Assembly: GCA_001541255.1 (NCBI GenBank)
Contig: LNQR01000031.1
Location: forward strand, 1-48,784
Origin: Candidatus Magnetominusculus xianensis
GTDB taxonomy: Bacteria; Nitrospirota; Thermodesulfovibrionia; Thermodesulfovibrionales; Magnetobacteriaceae
Direction: 5' to 3'
DNA length: 48,784 nucleotides
Positions within the stretch are counted from its first letter, which is position 1; each line of letters starts with the position of its first letter. The notes beneath the pieces were generated by a model that was not told the origin of the DNA, ran no database searches, and was given only the letters and a program-made list of their open reading frames with translations. Both the position numbers and the translations under genes were made by a program. Below are positions 1-9,062 of this stretch, in pieces.

Positions 1-93
1 TAATGTTTTATGATCTAATTTCCTACCGTCTAATTCTCTCATCTTTTATCTTAACATTTTGCTTAATTTTATGTCTACTTACTTATACACGTA

Positions 94-1053
94 TTAATAA
101 GTAGAAAGCATTGCACGCTTAAATGTTATATTTGCAGAATATTTTAGTATTGGAGAGTAGAGATACGTAGTTATAAAATTAGTTAAAGAGATATGCCATT
201 TTTGCCAGAATTCTATAAAGTTGCTGGCCTTGTACGGACTGTTAAAATTGACAGGAAGCTTTATGTTGAACATCAGTGATGAACCTAAAGCCATGTCTGA
301 ATAACCACTGAAGTCAAAATATAATTGAAGGCTGTAACTTAGGCTTGTTTTCCACGCTTCGACCAGTTGCAGTGTTCTGGCAGTATCAAAGCCATCGTTT
401 GCCCATATTGCAAACATATCTGCAATGCCAACTTTCTTGATTAACCCTATGGAGAAGAGAAATAGTCCGCTAACGAGGTTCTGTTTGCTGAATATCTTGG
501 CTCGAAGACTATCGAATTGCGGCATCATATCCTTGTGGTGGAGTATGGGACCCATGATAAGATGTGGGAAAAAGGTGACAAACAGAAAATAATTGAGGAG
601 ACTTGTTCTTTTCACAAGTCCCTCATAGCAATCAACAAGAAAAGTTATTTGTGTTATAGTGAAAAAACTTATTCCAAGTGGTAATATCAGAGATAGTAGC
701 GCTATATCTGAATTGGCAAGTTGGTTAAAGGATGAGATAAAAAAATTGGTATATTTATAATAACCAAGCAACGAAACATTGGCGGCAATGCCAATAATAA
801 GCAATCTCTTTCTCGTTACTATCGTGTTTGTATAGGATTTATTTGACAATAAAGATAGTACCAAATAGTTAAATAAAATACTACCCATAAGTAAAGGAAG
901 ATAATTTATATTCCAACATGAGTAAAACAACAGGGATGTAACAACAAGCCAAACTCGTGACAATAGAGTAAGGCGCAGTCTGTTGAGAATAAAATACCCC
1001 AGCACACTAACTGGCAAGAAAGCAAACATATAGGTAAAAGAGTTAAATAGCAT
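94..1053 (-). CDS. C-terminally truncated MBOAT-family membrane O-acyltransferase
   Basis: This is a polytopic membrane protein of 319 residues with many hydrophobic segments. Near its end it carries the MBOAT signature FWQKWHISLTNF, preceded by YFDFSGYSDMALG, as in AlgI/DltB-type acyltransferases that move acyl groups onto exported polysaccharides. Family members are usually about 450-500 residues and carry a second essential histidine in a later WHG motif. That part is missing: the frame stops right after KRAMLSTY, and neither other minus-strand frame of bases 1-93 continues the family. It is last in the operon, 20 bp after a MaoC-like gene. It is probably non-functional or broken by rearrangement; a rearranged but functional short form is less likely. 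Confidence 0.8.
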   Translation of the reverse strand: MLFNSFTYMFAFLPVSVLGYFILNRLRLTLLSRVWLVVTSLLFYSCWNINYLPLLMGSILFNYLVLSLLSNKSYTNTIVTRKRLLIIGIAANVSLLGYYKYTNFFISSFNQLANSDIALLSLILPLGISFFTITQITFLVDCYEGLVKRTSLLNYFLFVTFFPHLIMGPILHHKDMMPQFDSLRAKIFSKQNLVSGLFLFSIGLIKKVGIADMFAIWANDGFDTARTLQLVEAWKTSLSYSLQLYFDFSGYSDMALGSSLMFNIKLPVNFNSPYKASNFIEFWQKWHISLTNFITTYLYSPILKYSANITFKRAMLSTY

Positions 1054-1073
1054 ATAAATCTATCCTGTAACGT

Positions 1074-1490
1074 CTACTCCAGTAAGGAAAATTTGATTTT
1101 TGACTTGGATACTTTTTCATTCTTTTGATTTAGTATTCTTGCTTTCATTTCAACCTGACCGGTGGATTCGCTGATAAACTCTATTTCTCCAGTAATGGTC
1201 AATCTATCTCCAACATAGACCGGCTTATGAAACGAAACATCAATACCTGTCAGCAGACAATATTTCCCCGGTAAGTACACTCCAGCCAACGTTGAGTAAA
1301 AAGACGAGGTAAGCATTCCGTAGACGACTCTGTCAGAAAAGCCCATACCTTTGGCGAACTCCCTCTGAATATGTAATGGATTATTATCGCCGCTTAATCT
1401 CAGAAATAAGTCCATCATCTCATTGGTAATATCTACTGAAAATGATTGTGTAAGTCCTACGATCATATCTTTGAGTTTATATTCATTCAT
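1074..1490 (-). CDS. MaoC-like (hot-dog fold) acyl dehydratase
   Basis: A 138-residue single-domain hot-dog protein. The motif SGDNNPLHIQREFAKGMGF followed by VVYGML is the (R)-specific enoyl hydratase/MaoC signature, and the Asp and His of GDNNPLH match the catalytic pair of the family. Such enzymes hydrate or dehydrate acyl groups on CoA or ACP. The start overlaps the upstream ACP gene by 8 bp, so the natural inference is that it acts on an acyl group carried by that ACP. Its actual substrate cannot be read from the sequence. Confidence 0.85.
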   Translation of the reverse strand: MNEYKLKDMIVGLTQSFSVDITNEMMDLFLRLSGDNNPLHIQREFAKGMGFSDRVVYGMLTSSFYSTLAGVYLPGKYCLLTGIDVSFHKPVYVGDRLTITGEIEFISESTGQVEMKARILNQKNEKVSKSKIKFSLLE

Positions 1491-1725
1491 TTTTCTTAAC
1501 CTTCTCTTCTATGAGAGCAAGCATCTCCCCCACATTTTGGAGGGATTGCAATTCACCAAGGGCAAACTTGATGTTAAAATGCTTTTCAATGGCAACTATA
1601 AGGTTTATATGGGTCAGCGAATCCCAGTCTTCAATGTCGTTAGCAGTGGTCTGCTTCGTGATAATAATTGATTCGTCATCAAAAATCTCCCTGAATATAG
1701 GCTGTAGTTTTTCAAGCATGGACAT
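1483..1725 (-). CDS. Acyl carrier protein
   Basis: An 80-residue acidic helical protein with the phosphopantetheine attachment motif DWDSLTHI; Ser36 is the predicted prosthetic-group site. A strong ribosome site (AGGAGGTAATACA before ATG at 1725) fixes the start. It lies between a methyltransferase and a MaoC dehydratase and two genes downstream of an FkbH-type protein. FkbH proteins are known to load a glyceryl unit from 1,3-bisphosphoglycerate onto a dedicated ACP. It is therefore probably a dedicated carrier for a polysaccharide substituent and not the fatty-acid ACP. Confidence 0.9.
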   Translation of the reverse strand: MSMLEKLQPIFREIFDDESIIITKQTTANDIEDWDSLTHINLIVAIEKHFNIKFALGELQSLQNVGEMLALIEEKVKKNE

Positions 1726-1729
1726 TGTA

Positions 1730-2641
1730 TTACCTCCTTTTTAGTGTTGCAGCATAAGACAAGTCAACTTTGTATTTTATCAACTTCTCACGGCTTATGT
1801 TTTCTGAGGGTACTACGATTTCTCTTAAGACCTCAAAGCCAGCAGTGGTAATCATTTCCTGAATAGATTCAATGCTTTCAAAATGATACCTATGGTCTAT
1901 AGTAGGACAGTTTACACATGTTGTGATAAAGAGTTTTCCACCGCTAACCAATAGCTTATAGAGGTTCATCAGGATAGTCAGAGGGTCTTCTATATGTTCG
2001 AGAACTTCACCCATAATGATGAAATCATAACTTGTTGACGGTGCAAATAAGTTTACGTCTTGTTTGTAGAAGTTAATTATGTTCAACGCCTCTGGTTTTA
2101 ATGTCTTTATTATACTCTTTGATATCTCCAGGGAGGTGTCGCTAATATCTATAATGTCAAAAGATTTGACAATGCCGGGATTTTTCAGTATTTCCAGAGA
2201 AAAGAGTCCATGTCCGCTGCCAATTTCCAGCAAACGCGTATGAGATTCAAGCATTTTAACTTCATTGCGATAGAACTCAATAAGTAGGTAATGCTGCCTC
2301 CATAAGAATTGAGAAAGCGCCAGTCCCAGAAGATATTTCATCATGATGTCTTTGTTATCATACACTCCTTTTATTTCATCTTCACCGCAATGAAGAGGGT
2401 ATTTGCCTGTTTGTACAAATACTTTCCTGGAGTAAAGCATTTGATTGACCATCCATAAATACGCATTAGCCAAATCCTCATGAGTGAGTGAGTTGGCCTT
2501 CAGAAAATATTCATAAGTCTGTATAAATTCCTCTAACGCTGATTCCATACCTTTAATTTCCGCGAAGTTTTTCTCAATTTTCTTTTGCTGCTGCGGAGAC
2601 TTATGGTAAATATATTTCAAAATATCAGCCTTCCCTGTCAT
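1730..2641 (-). CDS. Class I SAM-dependent methyltransferase
   Basis: A Rossmann-fold methyltransferase of about 303 residues. The SAM-binding motif I is LEIGSGHGLFSLEIL; a later FIIMGEVLEHIEDP is the usual motif before strand 4/5. The frame is open further upstream, but ATG at 2641 is preferred because GGAG lies about 7 bases before it and it limits the overlap with the FkbH gene to 17 bp. Sitting between fkbH and ACP genes it could methylate the carrier-bound glyceryl unit, much as FkbG-type enzymes do in methoxymalonyl-ACP synthesis; that role is inference only. Confidence 0.82.
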   Translation of the reverse strand: MTGKADILKYIYHKSPQQQKKIEKNFAEIKGMESALEEFIQTYEYFLKANSLTHEDLANAYLWMVNQMLYSRKVFVQTGKYPLHCGEDEIKGVYDNKDIMMKYLLGLALSQFLWRQHYLLIEFYRNEVKMLESHTRLLEIGSGHGLFSLEILKNPGIVKSFDIIDISDTSLEISKSIIKTLKPEALNIINFYKQDVNLFAPSTSYDFIIMGEVLEHIEDPLTILMNLYKLLVSGGKLFITTCVNCPTIDHRYHFESIESIQEMITTAGFEVLREIVVPSENISREKLIKYKVDLSYAATLKRR

Positions 2642-4472
2642 AGACAATCTCCATAACACAATTTTTGTTACGATAATCATCAGGCACCTTAAAACTCCAC
2701 ACAGTATCCCCGTTATCGTTTTTATCGCTTAACTCAAAACCCATAAGCCCATAGTGATTTGAGACCAGGGCGTTTTTCTTTGTCTTATTGTAATAGCCGG
2801 TGATGTGTTTTATATCTCTCATTCTGCAACGCCTTATTAATTCGTCATACATCGCGAATTCCATACCCCGCTTAAGCACACGGCAGCTCATCAGCCAGAG
2901 ATCAATAAACAGCCCTCTATCTTTGATTGACGCTACGATTATGGATACCAATCCGTTGTCACCAAACTTATCCTTCAATCTGCCATAGAGGGTTATGAAA
3001 TTCTCATCTTTTGAGATACCCTCTACTTCAGCTAAAGTATATCTTTTAGTTGTGAGGTTGAATTGATTCGTCTTATTTATAAGCTGTGCTATTCTTTCGA
3101 GATACAATGGCTTAAAAGGATGTATTTCTACGACCATTTCCAGTGAGATTAAAAAATCATTATAAGTTGCAAACTTGCTTTGCAGTGTGCAGCGCTGCTG
3201 CGTCTCCTGATAAAACTCTGTCCTTCTTATGTCATCCTCAGATAAAGTAACAGGTTCAAAATAGCACGCACGGTCAATACACTCAATATATCTGCTTACA
3301 TCGTTCATTAAAGTATCGGGCACCTCAACCACAGGAAGCTGTGAACGGACAAAGTCCCGTTCGATAGGATTGTCGTCGAGAAAGACTACGCTGTCCAGAG
3401 TAATATTTATTTCTTTTACAATCTCACAAATGTTTGTGTCTTTAGGCTGCCAATTTGCTTTAATCACCACAAAATCGTCCGGTCGCAGTATGCCGTCTCT
3501 GTGATTTAATCCCTCTCTGGCAACATGTTCGTCATTTTTTGAACAAACGGCAAGCAGTACCCCTCGTGCCTTTAACTTCCTGAGATATTCTTGAAACTCC
3601 GTATAGGCCTCAGCTTCTGCCGTTTCAGTTCCTATTTGTATATGGTTGATTCCATCGTCGGCTATTACTCCACCCCAGAGGGTATTATCCAGATCCACAA
3701 CCAGACACTTTTTGCTTTTGCCATATATGGAGAGGATAATTGCAGCAATGTTATGTGACAGGCAGAGAATAGCCTCGTAGCTTAACGCATATTTATAAGC
3801 ATACCAGAAGGATTTATCATGCCATTTGTTAAGCCCTATCCAGGAAGAGAGATAGTTGATGTCGTTAATATAGAAATTCCTTGCCCTTGCCGCATAATCT
3901 GCAAAGGCTGAATTCAGCCTGGAAATGAAATATACCGCGCCGCGGCAGTCATAGCAGTCGAGATTCCCAAGCAATCTGTGTGAGGGTAGTTCGAAATTGT
4001 TTTGAATGATGATACTCTGATAGGTTTGCTCTATCTTCCGCCATAAGGACTCATACAGTTGTAGCGCCATAGAAAATTTATTCTCGACGGTTTTCGGAGA
4101 ATCGGTAACGTCAGGATAGCTGAGAATATTCCTGTTCGTTGTATGAACGTAGATGATATGAGGCGCAAAACGCCTAAGCTCTTCATTGTCAAACATTACA
4201 TCTTCATAGTACTTATTATACTCGGATTCATAAAAGGCAGGCTCTATGCCTTCCTGAAGCAAAAACAATTCCAAAAGGTCCTTTATCTCCGATGTCGTAG
4301 AGCCGCCAAGTATTGCTATCTTAATGGAAACAATATGCTCATTGTTGAGACTGCATTGCTGAATAGCCGCCTTCAGCTCTCTTCTTATAGAGCGTTTTTT
4401 TCGAAGTATATACTCCATATCAAAAGGATATGTCAGCTTTTTAAACAAGTAAGGCCATTCCCTGATATGCAA
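2625..4472 (-). CDS. FkbH-like HAD-superfamily protein (glyceryl-ACP loading)
   Basis: A 615-residue protein. The N-terminal part (about 1-240) resembles the FkbH N-terminal/SGNH-like region. The HAD domain starts near residue 254 with CLVVDLDNTLWGG, followed by AVCSKNDE and VVFLDDNPIERDFVR. The C-terminal 200 residues look like the GNAT-type domain found in this family. Known FkbH proteins dephosphorylate 1,3-bisphosphoglycerate and transfer the glyceryl group to an ACP. The start shown is TTG without a clear ribosome site; ATG at 4418 is an alternative. It lies directly before methyltransferase and ACP genes. Family assignment is firm; the exact acyl unit is not. Confidence 0.88.
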   Translation of the reverse strand: MHIREWPYLFKKLTYPFDMEYILRKKRSIRRELKAAIQQCSLNNEHIVSIKIAILGGSTTSEIKDLLELFLLQEGIEPAFYESEYNKYYEDVMFDNEELRRFAPHIIYVHTTNRNILSYPDVTDSPKTVENKFSMALQLYESLWRKIEQTYQSIIIQNNFELPSHRLLGNLDCYDCRGAVYFISRLNSAFADYAARARNFYINDINYLSSWIGLNKWHDKSFWYAYKYALSYEAILCLSHNIAAIILSIYGKSKKCLVVDLDNTLWGGVIADDGINHIQIGTETAEAEAYTEFQEYLRKLKARGVLLAVCSKNDEHVAREGLNHRDGILRPDDFVVIKANWQPKDTNICEIVKEINITLDSVVFLDDNPIERDFVRSQLPVVEVPDTLMNDVSRYIECIDRACYFEPVTLSEDDIRRTEFYQETQQRCTLQSKFATYNDFLISLEMVVEIHPFKPLYLERIAQLINKTNQFNLTTKRYTLAEVEGISKDENFITLYGRLKDKFGDNGLVSIIVASIKDRGLFIDLWLMSCRVLKRGMEFAMYDELIRRCRMRDIKHITGYYNKTKKNALVSNHYGLMGFELSDKNDNGDTVWSFKVPDDYRNKNCVMEIVYDREG

Positions 4473-4486
4473 TGATTAATATGAAT

Positions 4487-5596
4487 TTATTTAAACTTAT
4501 TATCAACAAGATAATCATAGATTTGTTCTGCCAATATTATGGTACCCTTTGAATTCATGTGAACGCTGTCCACATAATATTCCAATCTATCGTTAAAGGG
4601 AAGCGTTCTTATCTCTTCGCCTAATTCTTCATAGTGATAGTTATATTTAGTGGCAATGGTGTATGCAACCTTTTGCCCTATTGCTACAAACTTTGGCAAG
4701 AGGGCAACATTTTTATAAAGATTGGACTTGTCCTGGATATTCCAGTAACGTGCGGCTTTTTCAACATCATTGTTACCGTCTGATGCATTAAAAAGAACTG
4801 GGAATCCGACGAGATATATAGGAATATCTTTTCTCCACAAATTAATGAATTGCTCAAAATGGCTCATATAATCCTTCTGTATGAGGTCGAGTTTCCGGGA
4901 TTCATCCAAGGGGTTTGTCCTGCTATTAAAATCTATAGTGGCCAGTTCCTTTTTCATATAAAAACAAAGTGCCATGTTTTGGCAGAACCATGTTCTCTCA
5001 AGCATGTGGTGCAGGTATTGGGCAAACACTGCTGTACGGTTTCGTTCAGAAATGAAATCGTTCATCATGTCCGTAATAGTAGTGGCAATTATAATTAAAT
5101 CAGGATTTAAGTCTTTCCAGCCCCAATCGGCATGAGGTATCTTAAAAGTGCCATTGAGCAAACTATTATCCCAGTCTTCTTTTGATATGAATTCAGTTAA
5201 CGAGGCATAATAGTTCTGAATAAATTCCTCAATGTGCCCTCCCTTTATGCCAAGATTGATTACTTCATATTTCTCAGGGAAATTACTATCCAGTTTTTCC
5301 TGAAGCATATGCGGCCATGTAAAGGCAGTATTAACTCCCACGCCATAAGTAGTGCTTCCTCCAATAGCTAGAATGCGGAATCGTTTTCCTTTCTGAACGG
5401 AAAACGACTCTCTGTATATTTTCATCTCATCCGCACCGTTGGGAGTGCTTTTGTGGTTGTTCATTTTTGTATAAAACCCCCCTTTAAACAAATAGAAGAT
5501 GATCTCGCTTGCTACAAGGGAATAAAGACAACCCACCATGACCACAATAGCGAATCTGCTATAATACCGAGAAAGTACCATGTCAGTATGTTTCAT
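4487..5596 (-). CDS. Membrane-anchored SGNH/GDSL hydrolase-like protein
   Basis: 369 residues with one N-terminal membrane segment (about 15-37) and an extracytoplasmic SGNH domain. Block I is AIGGSTTYG with Ser81 as predicted nucleophile, block II is VINLGIKGGH, block III is around DLIIIATTITDMMND, and the catalytic Asp/His are in DSVHMNSKG (Asp343, His346). This layout is like the DltD/AlgX/AlgJ-type partners of MBOAT acyltransferases. The start overlaps the preceding gene by 4 bp (ATGA). It probably acts at the membrane surface on acyl transfer or acyl removal from the glycan. Confidence 0.83.
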   Translation of the reverse strand: MKHTDMVLSRYYSRFAIVVMVGCLYSLVASEIIFYLFKGGFYTKMNNHKSTPNGADEMKIYRESFSVQKGKRFRILAIGGSTTYGVGVNTAFTWPHMLQEKLDSNFPEKYEVINLGIKGGHIEEFIQNYYASLTEFISKEDWDNSLLNGTFKIPHADWGWKDLNPDLIIIATTITDMMNDFISERNRTAVFAQYLHHMLERTWFCQNMALCFYMKKELATIDFNSRTNPLDESRKLDLIQKDYMSHFEQFINLWRKDIPIYLVGFPVLFNASDGNNDVEKAARYWNIQDKSNLYKNVALLPKFVAIGQKVAYTIATKYNYHYEELGEEIRTLPFNDRLEYYVDSVHMNSKGTIILAEQIYDYLVDNKFK

Positions 5597-6162
5597 TGTG
5601 TTTTTTCGGTGACATTAACCTGTCCGTTCCTTCTTTGAATTATCCATTGCACAGGTGAGGGCGAATAGTCCTTAACTTCTCCTTCGGGTAATAGTTTCAA
5701 AAGAATATCACAGGCGCTGGTTTTGTTCATTAAGAGCCTCTCTCCTGACACTATTGTTTTGTCTCCCTGCGTGTGCATTGAAATGGCCTTCATTCTAAAA
5801 ACTCCTAAAATTATTGAAACGCTTTGCAAAACGTATTTCTGGTCAAGATTTTGATGCACAATGTCATAAGTATTTTCCACAGGCTGTATTTTTGTAACAC
5901 TACCCTGGGTAATGAGTTTTATCAGCCCTTTGCCTTCAAGTGCATTAGCAATTTTAAGGTATAGTTGGTTTTTTTTATCAGTCGATTTGCTGTCAGGCAA
6001 TATAGCTGGAATAGTATACCTGTCATCTCTTGGATATGGCATTTCAGTCCGTATGATTCTCTCGACCTCTTTTATTGTTTCTGCAAAAACTGAATTTGTA
6101 AAGAGTAGCATAGTCGCAGTTAACACTATCACTTTCATAAATATTAATACTTTGTATGTCAT
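5593..6162 (-). CDS. Exported protein of unknown function
   Basis: A protein of about 189 residues that I do not recognise. It starts with a good signal peptide ending near NSVFAET, so it is probably periplasmic. ATG at 6162 is preferred because GTGAGGT lies just upstream; an in-frame ATG at 6138 is a second option. The mature part contains no motif I can name. It is coupled to the SGNH gene by an ATGA overlap, which suggests a shared envelope role, perhaps an accessory to glycan acylation. Confidence 0.72.
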   Translation of the reverse strand: MTYKVLIFMKVIVLTATMLLFTNSVFAETIKEVERIIRTEMPYPRDDRYTIPAILPDSKSTDKKNQLYLKIANALEGKGLIKLITQGSVTKIQPVENTYDIVHQNLDQKYVLQSVSIILGVFRMKAISMHTQGDKTIVSGERLLMNKTSACDILLKLLPEGEVKDYSPSPVQWIIQRRNGQVNVTEKTQ

Positions 6163-6250
6163 ATTAACCTCACTCCATATTTGAGGCACAACTGCAACCC
6201 CAATCTAATTATTTTTAATCATTTATTCGTCATTCTCTCAACAGGCTATT

Positions 6251-7378
6251 TCACAATAATAATGTCTTTTTTATCCCTTCAGCAACATATAGCTGCTGCT
6301 CTTGTGTCATTCCCGGAAACAAGGGCAACGTTATAGTGGTGTCTTCACAAAGGGCTGCAACTGGATATTGTTCAGGCTTAATATTATATTTCTTAGCATA
6401 GTATCCGAGCCTGTGTACGGCATGTGTGCCTGGGCGTGTCTCTATGTTCAGAGATTCAAGATAGTCCATTATTTTGTTTCTCTCGCTCATGCCACCGCTC
6501 AATATACGGATTACATATGCCTGATAAGTGTGCGCACACTTATTTGGCACATACGGCAGGGCAATCTCATCAATATCTGCTAAAATCTGATTATATCTTT
6601 CAGCAAGGAGCTTTCTCTCGTTTAGTAACCTATCCAATTTACTCATCTGTGCTACCCCAACCGCCGCCTGAATATCGGAAAGCCTCAAATTATATCCAAT
6701 CTTGTCAAATGTAGCCATAGTGTATGGTCTTTGAGAGTATTTTGGCATACCAGCAGCGCCATGGTTTCTCAAAGAGTTTATCGCTTTAGCATAATCCTCT
6801 GAGTTTGTTGTAACCATCCCACCCTCGCCGGTAGTGATCACCTTCCTTGGATGAAATGAGAAACAACCGATGTGTCCAATGCCCCCCACCGGTTTGCCAT
6901 CATAATGAGAACCTACGGCACAGGCGGCATCCTCAATCACAAATAAGTTGTGGCGTTGAGCTATATTCAGAATCTCATCCATCTTTGCCGACAATCCAAA
7001 CAGATGCACTACAACAACTGCCTTTGAATTGGGAGTAATCGCCATCTCTAATTTTTCCGGACATATATTGAATGTCTCTGGTTCTATATCGACAAAGACT
7101 GCCCTTGCGCCTGTGTACTCGACGCTGTGCGCAGAAGTTATCCACGTAAAAGCTGGAACTATCACTTCGTCCCCCGGGCCTAATCCCAAAGCCATTGTGG
7201 CAAGGTGAAGGGCGGCCGTACATGAGGTAGTGGCCAAGGCATAGCGCACACTATGCCTGTTGCCGAATAACTCCTCAAATTGTCTTGTTAATGCCCCTTG
7301 CGTTACCCAGCCTGAATCAAGGCATTGTCTAAGCAGCTTGATTTCATCTTCGTCGAATTGAGGTGATGTTATCTTCAA
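6251..7378 (-). CDS. DegT/DnrJ/EryC1/StrS-family PLP sugar aminotransferase
   Basis: 375 residues, the normal length of the family. The PLP lysine is in SFHPRKVITTGEGGMVTT, and the N-terminal GWVTQGALTRQFEELFG and VIVPAFTWITSAHSVEYTG are typical of enzymes that transaminate nucleotide-linked keto-sugars. The start is TTG at 7378 with GGTGG about 7 bases upstream. It differs from the second family member at 24141, so the glycan probably contains at least two amino sugars. The exact substrate is not clear. Confidence 0.88.
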   Translation of the reverse strand: MKITSPQFDEDEIKLLRQCLDSGWVTQGALTRQFEELFGNRHSVRYALATTSCTAALHLATMALGLGPGDEVIVPAFTWITSAHSVEYTGARAVFVDIEPETFNICPEKLEMAITPNSKAVVVVHLFGLSAKMDEILNIAQRHNLFVIEDAACAVGSHYDGKPVGGIGHIGCFSFHPRKVITTGEGGMVTTNSEDYAKAINSLRNHGAAGMPKYSQRPYTMATFDKIGYNLRLSDIQAAVGVAQMSKLDRLLNERKLLAERYNQILADIDEIALPYVPNKCAHTYQAYVIRILSGGMSERNKIMDYLESLNIETRPGTHAVHRLGYYAKKYNIKPEQYPVAALCEDTTITLPLFPGMTQEQQLYVAEGIKKTLLL

Positions 7379-7425
7379 TAGTTAACCACCGTAGATATCA
7401 ATTTTACAGCGATAAAACATCAAGA

Positions 7426-9048
7426 TTAAACCTTTTGTAAAACCTTTTGTAAACAGGATTCATGATATTTCTTTTCTTCCTCCTGTATTGGATCAAGTAA
7501 TGGATTTAACTGACTTATATCCTTTGGCAACGATACCAAGTCCGCAGTTATCTTTAGTATCGCCAACAACAACGGGATTGTCTTGTTTTCTCCATGATTG
7601 CGCACCAGCCAATCCCTTGTCTCAGCCCCTTTTTGCAGCCTGTAATTGTCATTGGCCGCAAGGTCGAGCAATGCCTGCTTGATTTCTGATGGAGATGTTA
7701 CGTTTATAACAGGCATAACGTCATTGTTAGTTGCCGGTTTATAATGTTCAAGCCTCAGAAAGGTAACTATCGGCTTGCCAATGGAGGCTGATTCCAAGGC
7801 GGTTGCCCCATGATAGCCCCAGACGAGTTGATCTATAACAATGTCACACGACCTATAATAATCAATCAGACGTCTTTTGCCAACAGTCGGTAAAAATATA
7901 AATTGTTTGCTCATCCCTAACATGTTAACTTGATTCATAAAATTGTCAGCATTAGTTCCCCATTTCAAAAATACAAAGCGTAAAGAAGCATTATTTTTTG
8001 CTGTATCAAATATCGCTTTGACAAATGACTCATCTTGCCCTTTAAACTGCCTGTCCAATCTTGCAGTCATCAAAACATATATACCTTTACCATATTCATC
8101 TTCCCATATCTTGCGTGCGTGCCCTTGTCCAGGGCTATAGCGCTCGCTGTCCATTGGATATGGTAAGAAAAGTCCATTGACTAAACCAAGCCGCCTGGCA
8201 TGCCCCATATTTTGGGCATTTAAACTAAAGGTAATAAATTTAGCCGCATTAAATGACAGGCCTGCAATCCTCCCATAATCATCCCCTCTCCCGCAATACC
8301 ATACAAAATCACCACCAAAAGGACAAGCAATGTATGGTCTCCCGCTTGCATAAGAAGCAATTGGTGGACCTGCTGCATAGACCACATCATATTCAGTTAG
8401 TGCCTTCGCCAATTGGTAATATGGATATACATCATTATAGCTCAATAGAATTTCATGTCGCAAGCTCAATGACTCTCTTTGCAGTAGATACAATGGCTTA
8501 TGATTCCCTTTATAGAACTGCTTGTACGCCGCTATCAAATCTCCGCCATCTTTTTGAGTATAATACATAGGATACACAGGAACTTCTGCTTTTATATTTG
8601 GATTATTTTTCAAAAATGTTTCACCATCTAAAATATTTTGATACTCTCCATCAAATTCTTCCCATTCAGGAGCACAAATTGCCGTTTTATCCCAAATATC
8701 GAGAAATAAAGCGGTTTCAGCGCCGTATTTTTGAGCAAGCCGCGCCCATTTATACATGTTTTGAGCTATATTCAAAACAAATGCGCATTTTAATGGTTTC
8801 GAATGATGCTTCTGATAATCAAGCGCAAATTCCCAGACCTGCTCACTATACTGCCGCATCCTCTTTATATTTGTTTCTGTTAGAAAAGGATGTTTCCACG
8901 GATGTTCGTCAACTGAAGAGAGCGTTACCCGACTGTAAGATGTTTTTACAGGGAAGAGTATATGCATTATTTCTGTATTGGCTGCAAGAAATGTGCGCTT
9001 AATGGAGCTTTTTAACAACTTCCATAGTTTTTCCTTATAATTTATCAT
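7426..9048 (-). CDS. Glycosyltransferase, GT4-like (GT-B fold)
   Basis: A 540-residue protein. The C-terminal half carries GT-B features: YVLMTARLDRQFKGQDESF as the start of the nucleotide-binding domain, then a late GATALESASIGKPIVTFLR with the Glu/Pro pattern of GT4 enzymes. The N-terminal half has a Rossmann-like acceptor domain. No membrane segment is evident, so it should act on the cytoplasmic face. It is the only clear cytoplasmic glycosyltransferase in the operon portion seen here, so other transferases for the glycan must be encoded elsewhere. Confidence 0.82.
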   Translation of the reverse strand: MINYKEKLWKLLKSSIKRTFLAANTEIMHILFPVKTSYSRVTLSSVDEHPWKHPFLTETNIKRMRQYSEQVWEFALDYQKHHSKPLKCAFVLNIAQNMYKWARLAQKYGAETALFLDIWDKTAICAPEWEEFDGEYQNILDGETFLKNNPNIKAEVPVYPMYYTQKDGGDLIAAYKQFYKGNHKPLYLLQRESLSLRHEILLSYNDVYPYYQLAKALTEYDVVYAAGPPIASYASGRPYIACPFGGDFVWYCGRGDDYGRIAGLSFNAAKFITFSLNAQNMGHARRLGLVNGLFLPYPMDSERYSPGQGHARKIWEDEYGKGIYVLMTARLDRQFKGQDESFVKAIFDTAKNNASLRFVFLKWGTNADNFMNQVNMLGMSKQFIFLPTVGKRRLIDYYRSCDIVIDQLVWGYHGATALESASIGKPIVTFLRLEHYKPATNNDVMPVINVTSPSEIKQALLDLAANDNYRLQKGAETRDWLVRNHGENKTIPLLLAILKITADLVSLPKDISQLNPLLDPIQEEEKKYHESCLQKVLQKV

Positions 9049-9062
9049 TTTGTTTTAACAAT

